Origin: an uncultured Oscillibacter sp.
Lineage (GTDB): Bacteria; Bacillota; Clostridia; Oscillospirales; Oscillospiraceae
Assembly: GCA_910585165.1 (NCBI GenBank)
Contig: CAJUBX010000083.1
Span: forward strand, 1-9,688
Length of the DNA stretch: 9,688 nt
Reading direction: 5' to 3'
The translations under genes and the position numbers were made by a program. Shown piece after piece: positions 6,430 to 9,688 of this stretch. How positions within the stretch are numbered: the stretch's first letter is position 1; every line of letters starts with the position of its first letter. Below the pieces are notes generated by a model. It saw only the letters and a list, made by a program, of their open reading frames with translations, made no database searches and had not been told where the DNA came from.

Positions 6430-9400
6430 ATGTCAAGAAACATCCCATTTTTTGAATTTTTCGCCGGGCTTCCGGCGTCTCCTGAGCTCCGTCTCCGGCT
6501 GGCCGGGGCGGAGCTGACCCATGGCCGCATTGACCGGGGGGAGCGGTCCATCCAATTGGATATGACGGTGAAAAGCCCCCTGGACGCGGGCGGGATGCAG
6601 GATTTGGAAAACACGCTGAAGGCGGCCTACGGCTTTCAAAAGGTGGAGCTGAACGTAACCTGCGCGGCTCCGCCGCCGCCTTCCGCACCCGGCCCCGCTC
6701 CTGACAGCAGGGGAACCGCCAAGGCGGCCCCCAAGAAAAAGTCGGGCAAGGTTCTCATGGGGAATCCTGTCAAGGCCAAGCCCGGCCCCATGTCGGCGCT
6801 GAATGTGAAGATGGGCACGGCCACGGTCTCCGGCAAGGTCTTCTCCTTCGAGTGCCGGGAGACCCGGCGGCCGGGGATGTGGCGGCTGAGCTTTGATATG
6901 ACGGACGGAACCGGGTCCGTTACAGTTCAGAAGAATCTGGGGGCCAAAGAGGCCCAGGCTTTGGAGGGAGCCGTCAAGCCCGGCATGTGGCTGGTGGTGC
7001 AGGGGAAGATGGAGCCCACCTGGGACGGCAAGGATATTCAGCTGAACCCGCAGAACATCCATGTGACGGACCACGAGGAGCGGATGGACACGGCCCCGGT
7101 GAAGCGGGTGGAGCTCCATCTCCACACCCGGATGAGCAATATGGACGCCCTCACCGACACCAAAGAGGTCATTCAGGAGGCCATCCGCTGGGGCCATCCC
7201 GCCATTGCCATTACGGATCACGGCGTAGCCCAGTCCTTCCCGGAGGCATGGCACGCCGCCGGGGACAAGATCAAGGTCCTTTACGGCGTGGAGGGGTATT
7301 TTATCAACAATGTGGACGACCGCATCGCCGTTCACGGCTCCCAGGATATCCCGCTGGAGGGGGAAATTGTCTGCTTCGACATCGAGACCACCGGGCTGCG
7401 GGCGGACCGGGAGGCCATCACGGAGATTGGCGCGGTGGTGCTGCGGGACGGGGAGATTGCCGAGCGGTTCCAGACCTTCGTGAACCCCGGGAAGCGCTTG
7501 ACGCCGGAGATCATCGGCCTCACCGGCATTACCGACGAGATGCTCAAGGACGCGCCGAAGCCCGCGGAGGCCCTGGCGGACTTCTTGAAATTTGTAAACG
7601 GGCGGCCCCTGGCGGCCCACAACGCGGAGTTCGATATCGGCTTTATACGCCGGGGCTGCGCCGGGGCGGGGCTGGAGTTCCATCCCACCTACATCGATTC
7701 CCTGATCCTGGCCCAGAACCTGCTGCCGGAGCTGGGGAAGTACAAGCTGGACATTGTGGCGGAGCACCTGGACCTGCCCGCCTTCAACCACCACCGGGCC
7801 AGCGACGACGCGGCCACGGTGGGCTATATGCTGGTTCCCTTTTGGAAGATGCTTCACGAAAGAGGGATTCATACCCTCCAGGCCGTCAACGGCGAGATGG
7901 AGAAGCTGCGGCCACTGGGGAGCAAAACCAACCGTTTCCCCAAGCACATCATTCTCCTGGCCCGGAACAAGACGGGGCTGAAAAACCTCTATCAGATGAT
8001 TTCCGCCTCCAATCTGAAATACTTCAAGCGGGTGCCCACCATCCCTAAGAGCCTGCTGAAAGAGCACCGGGAGGGGATCATCGTGGGGGCGGCCTGCGAG
8101 GCGGGGGAGCTGTTCCAGGCTGTGAAGGACCACAAGGACTGGGAGGAGCTCAAACGTATTGCCTCCTTCTACGATTATCTGGAAATCCAGCCCCTGTGCA
8201 ACAACGCTTTCATGCTCCGCAACGGCGACGCGAAAGACGAGGAGGACCTCCGGGAGCTCAACCGGACCATCGTCCGCCTGGGGGAGGAGCTGGGAAAGCC
8301 CGTCTGCGCCACGGGCGACGTTCATTTCCGGGAGCCGGAGGACGAGGTCTTCCGGCATATCCTCCTGGCCTCCAAAAAGTTCCCGGACGCCAACGAGGCC
8401 CTGCCCATCTACTTCAAGACCACGGATGAGATGCTGAAAGAGTTTTCCTATCTGGGGGAGGAGAAGGCCTACGAAGTGGTGGTTTCCAATACCCGCTTGG
8501 TTGCCGGCCAGGTGGAGACCTTTGAGCTTCTGCCTAAGGAACTGTTTCCCCCCAAGCTGGAAAATTCCGAGGAGGAGCTGAACCGCCTGGTGTGGGAGAA
8601 GGTGCACCGCCTCTACGGCGAGGACCCGCCCCAGCTGATTGTGGACCGGCTGAACGTGGAGCTGGGGGGCATTCTGGGCAAATATGACGTGGTGTACATG
8701 TCCGCCCAGAAATTGGTCCAGCGGTCCCTTGAAAACGGCTATCTGGTGGGCTCCCGGGGCTCTGTTGGGTCGTCCCTGGCGGCTTACATGTCCGGCATTA
8801 CGGAGGTCAACTCCCTGCCGCCCCACTACCGCTGCCCGAAATGCAAAAACAGCGAGTTCATTCAGGACGGGTCCTACGGCTGTGGCGCGGACATGCCGGA
8901 CAAGCTGTGCCCCGAGTGCGGAACCAAGTATGAAAAGGACGGCTTTGACATTCCCTTCGAGACCTTCCTGGGCTTCGGCGGCGGCAAGGTGCCGGACATC
9001 GACCTGAATTTCTCCGGCGAGTACCAGGCCCGGGCCCACCGCCACGCCATTGAGATGTTCGGCGAGACCCAGGTGTTCCGGGCGGGGACCATCGGGACCC
9101 TGGCGGAAAAGACGGCCTACGGCTTTGTGAAGAAGTACCTGGAGGAAAACCAGATGACCGTGGGCCGGGCGGAGGAGAACCGGCTGACCTTGGGCTGCGT
9201 GGGGGTCCGGCGGACCACCGGGCAGCATCCCGGCGGGCTGGTGGTGGTTCCGGCGGACAAGAGCATGGAGGACTTCTGCCCGGTCCAGCACCCGGCGGAT
9301 GCGGACGATTCCGACACCATTACCACCCATTTTGAATACCACTCCATGGAGGCGAATCTTTTAAAGCTGGACATGCTGGGCCACGATGACCCGACCATGG

Positions 9401-9688
9401 TCCGCATGATGCAGGACCTTACCGGGGTGGACCCACAAAAAATTCCCCTGGACGACCCGGACACCATGTCCATCTTCACCTCCAGCAAGGTGCTGGGCTA
9501 TGAGAACGACGAGATTCTGGGCCCCACCGGGGCGGTGGCCATCCCGGAATTCAATACCCGCTTCACCCGCCAGATGCTCATCGACACCCAGCCCAAGGAT
9601 TTCAACACCCTGGTCCGCCTCTCCGGCTTCTCTCACGGCACCGACGTGTGGCTGGGCAACGCCCGGGAGCTGATTGTCAGCAAGACGG
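6430..9688 (+). CDS. polC: DNA polymerase III alpha subunit, PolC type, 5' three quarters
   Basis: PolC is the replicative polymerase of low-GC Gram-positive bacteria, with built-in 3'-5' proofreading. The frame is open from ATG 6430 to the window end: 1086 residues of a family near 1430. Domains in order: an N-terminal domain (1-78); a Pro/Ala/Lys-rich linker (about 79-127); an OB fold (about 128-213); PHP part 1 (from 226: VELHLHT with H230 and H232, AITDHG 260-265, YGVEGYF); the inserted DEDDh exonuclease (D317 and E319 in DIETTG, AHNAEFD with D402, H455 and D460); PHP part 2 with GDVHF (629-633); and the palm. The palm shows GSRGSVGSS (774-782), a zinc module (C802, C805, C827, C830), catalytic D856 and D858 (PDIDLNFSGEY), TTGQHPGG, and the third catalytic D981 (LLKLDMLGHDD). 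SGFSHGTDVWLGNA opens the fingers. The rest of the fingers and the C-terminal clamp-binding parts lie outside. All visible catalytic residues are intact. Confidence 0.98.
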   Translation, partial: MSRNIPFFEFFAGLPASPELRLRLAGAELTHGRIDRGERSIQLDMTVKSPLDAGGMQDLENTLKAAYGFQKVELNVTCAAPPPPSAPGPAPDSRGTAKAAPKKKSGKVLMGNPVKAKPGPMSALNVKMGTATVSGKVFSFECRETRRPGMWRLSFDMTDGTGSVTVQKNLGAKEAQALEGAVKPGMWLVVQGKMEPTWDGKDIQLNPQNIHVTDHEERMDTAPVKRVELHLHTRMSNMDALTDTKEVIQEAIRWGHPAIAITDHGVAQSFPEAWHAAGDKIKVLYGVEGYFINNVDDRIAVHGSQDIPLEGEIVCFDIETTGLRADREAITEIGAVVLRDGEIAERFQTFVNPGKRLTPEIIGLTGITDEMLKDAPKPAEALADFLKFVNGRPLAAHNAEFDIGFIRRGCAGAGLEFHPTYIDSLILAQNLLPELGKYKLDIVAEHLDLPAFNHHRASDDAATVGYMLVPFWKMLHERGIHTLQAVNGEMEKLRPLGSKTNRFPKHIILLARNKTGLKNLYQMISASNLKYFKRVPTIPKSLLKEHREGIIVGAACEAGELFQAVKDHKDWEELKRIASFYDYLEIQPLCNNAFMLRNGDAKDEEDLRELNRTIVRLGEELGKPVCATGDVHFREPEDEVFRHILLASKKFPDANEALPIYFKTTDEMLKEFSYLGEEKAYEVVVSNTRLVAGQVETFELLPKELFPPKLENSEEELNRLVWEKVHRLYGEDPPQLIVDRLNVELGGILGKYDVVYMSAQKLVQRSLENGYLVGSRGSVGSSLAAYMSGITEVNSLPPHYRCPKCKNSEFIQDGSYGCGADMPDKLCPECGTKYEKDGFDIPFETFLGFGGGKVPDIDLNFSGEYQARAHRHAIEMFGETQVFRAGTIGTLAEKTAYGFVKKYLEENQMTVGRAEENRLTLGCVGVRRTTGQHPGGLVVVPADKSMEDFCPVQHPADADDSDTITTHFEYHSMEANLLKLDMLGHDDPTMVRMMQDLTGVDPQKIPLDDPDTMSIFTSSKVLGYENDEILGPTGAVAIPEFNTRFTRQMLIDTQPKDFNTLVRLSGFSHGTDVWLGNARELIVSKT
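6462..6477 (+). other. Small GC hairpin just inside polC
   Basis: CGCCGG and CCGGCG form a perfect 6-bp stem around the loop GCTT, starting 32 bases after the polC ATG. It follows, rather than precedes, the T-rich stretch (T6-GAA-T5, about 6448-6461), so it is not an intrinsic terminator on this strand. The opposite strand would place A-runs after it, which also does not fit a terminator. It may be chance in a GC-rich coding sequence, or it may affect translation initiation. Confidence 0.35.

Noticed and set aside
6462..6477. GC stem-loop in polC considered as an intrinsic terminator
   Set aside because: The T-rich stretch comes before the stem rather than after it, and the hairpin is inside the polC coding region.
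6433..9342. A 969-codon open frame on the minus strand opposite polC
   Set aside because: It lies in exact codon register with polC. In that register a minus-strand stop needs a TTA, CTA or TCA codon in polC, and this GC-rich gene has only two, which are the stops bounding the frame. The product is His/Pro/Gln/Gly-rich with no recognisable domain, so the frame is a by-product of polC codon use.
1..9688. Search for mobile elements, CRISPR arrays, tRNA or rRNA genes, and phage or defence genes
   Set aside because: No spaced direct repeats, terminal inverted repeats, transposase or integrase motifs, or RNA gene signatures were seen by eye. Nearly all bases are taken up by co-directional housekeeping genes with gaps of 39 bp or less.

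Overview
The window is a compact, GC-rich stretch of a Firmicutes housekeeping operon with every gene on the + strand. The order is pyrH (3' end) - frr - uppS - unknown 136-aa gene - cdsA - dxr - rseP - ispG - small membrane-protein gene - polC (5' three quarters). PolC, the Gram-positive-type replicative polymerase, places the organism in the Firmicutes. Strong G/C preference at third codon positions, together with ispG rather than proS between rseP and polC, suggests a high-GC member of the Clostridia, perhaps the Oscillospiraceae. That family-level placement is inference.

Layout. Positions 1-929 hold the end of UMP kinase and ribosome recycling factor. Positions 929-2937 hold undecaprenyl diphosphate synthase, an unrecognised gene, and CDP-diacylglycerol synthase. 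Positions 2953-6230 hold DXP reductoisomerase, the RseP/RasP site-2 protease, and IspG. Positions 6227-6409 encode a very small predicted membrane protein. From 6430 to the end the DNA polymerase III alpha subunit PolC is open and runs off the window; 1086 residues are visible.

Gaps between genes are 39 bp or less. Two junctions overlap (frr/uppS by one base, ispG/small gene by four bases, ATGA), and rseP and ispG are 4 bp apart. I see no convincing terminator or internal promoter, so the block is probably read from a promoter upstream of the window.

How the genes fit together. Dxr and IspG are two steps of the MEP isoprenoid pathway, which supplies the building blocks for UppS. UppS makes the C55 lipid carrier for cell-wall synthesis, CdsA makes the precursor of phospholipids, and RseP cleaves membrane proteins. 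PyrH supplies UDP/UTP, Frr recycles ribosomes, and PolC copies the chromosome. The operon thus ties envelope growth to translation and replication.

I found no CRISPR, phage, mobile element, RNA gene or defence system. The least explained parts are the two small unknown genes inserted in this otherwise conserved order.
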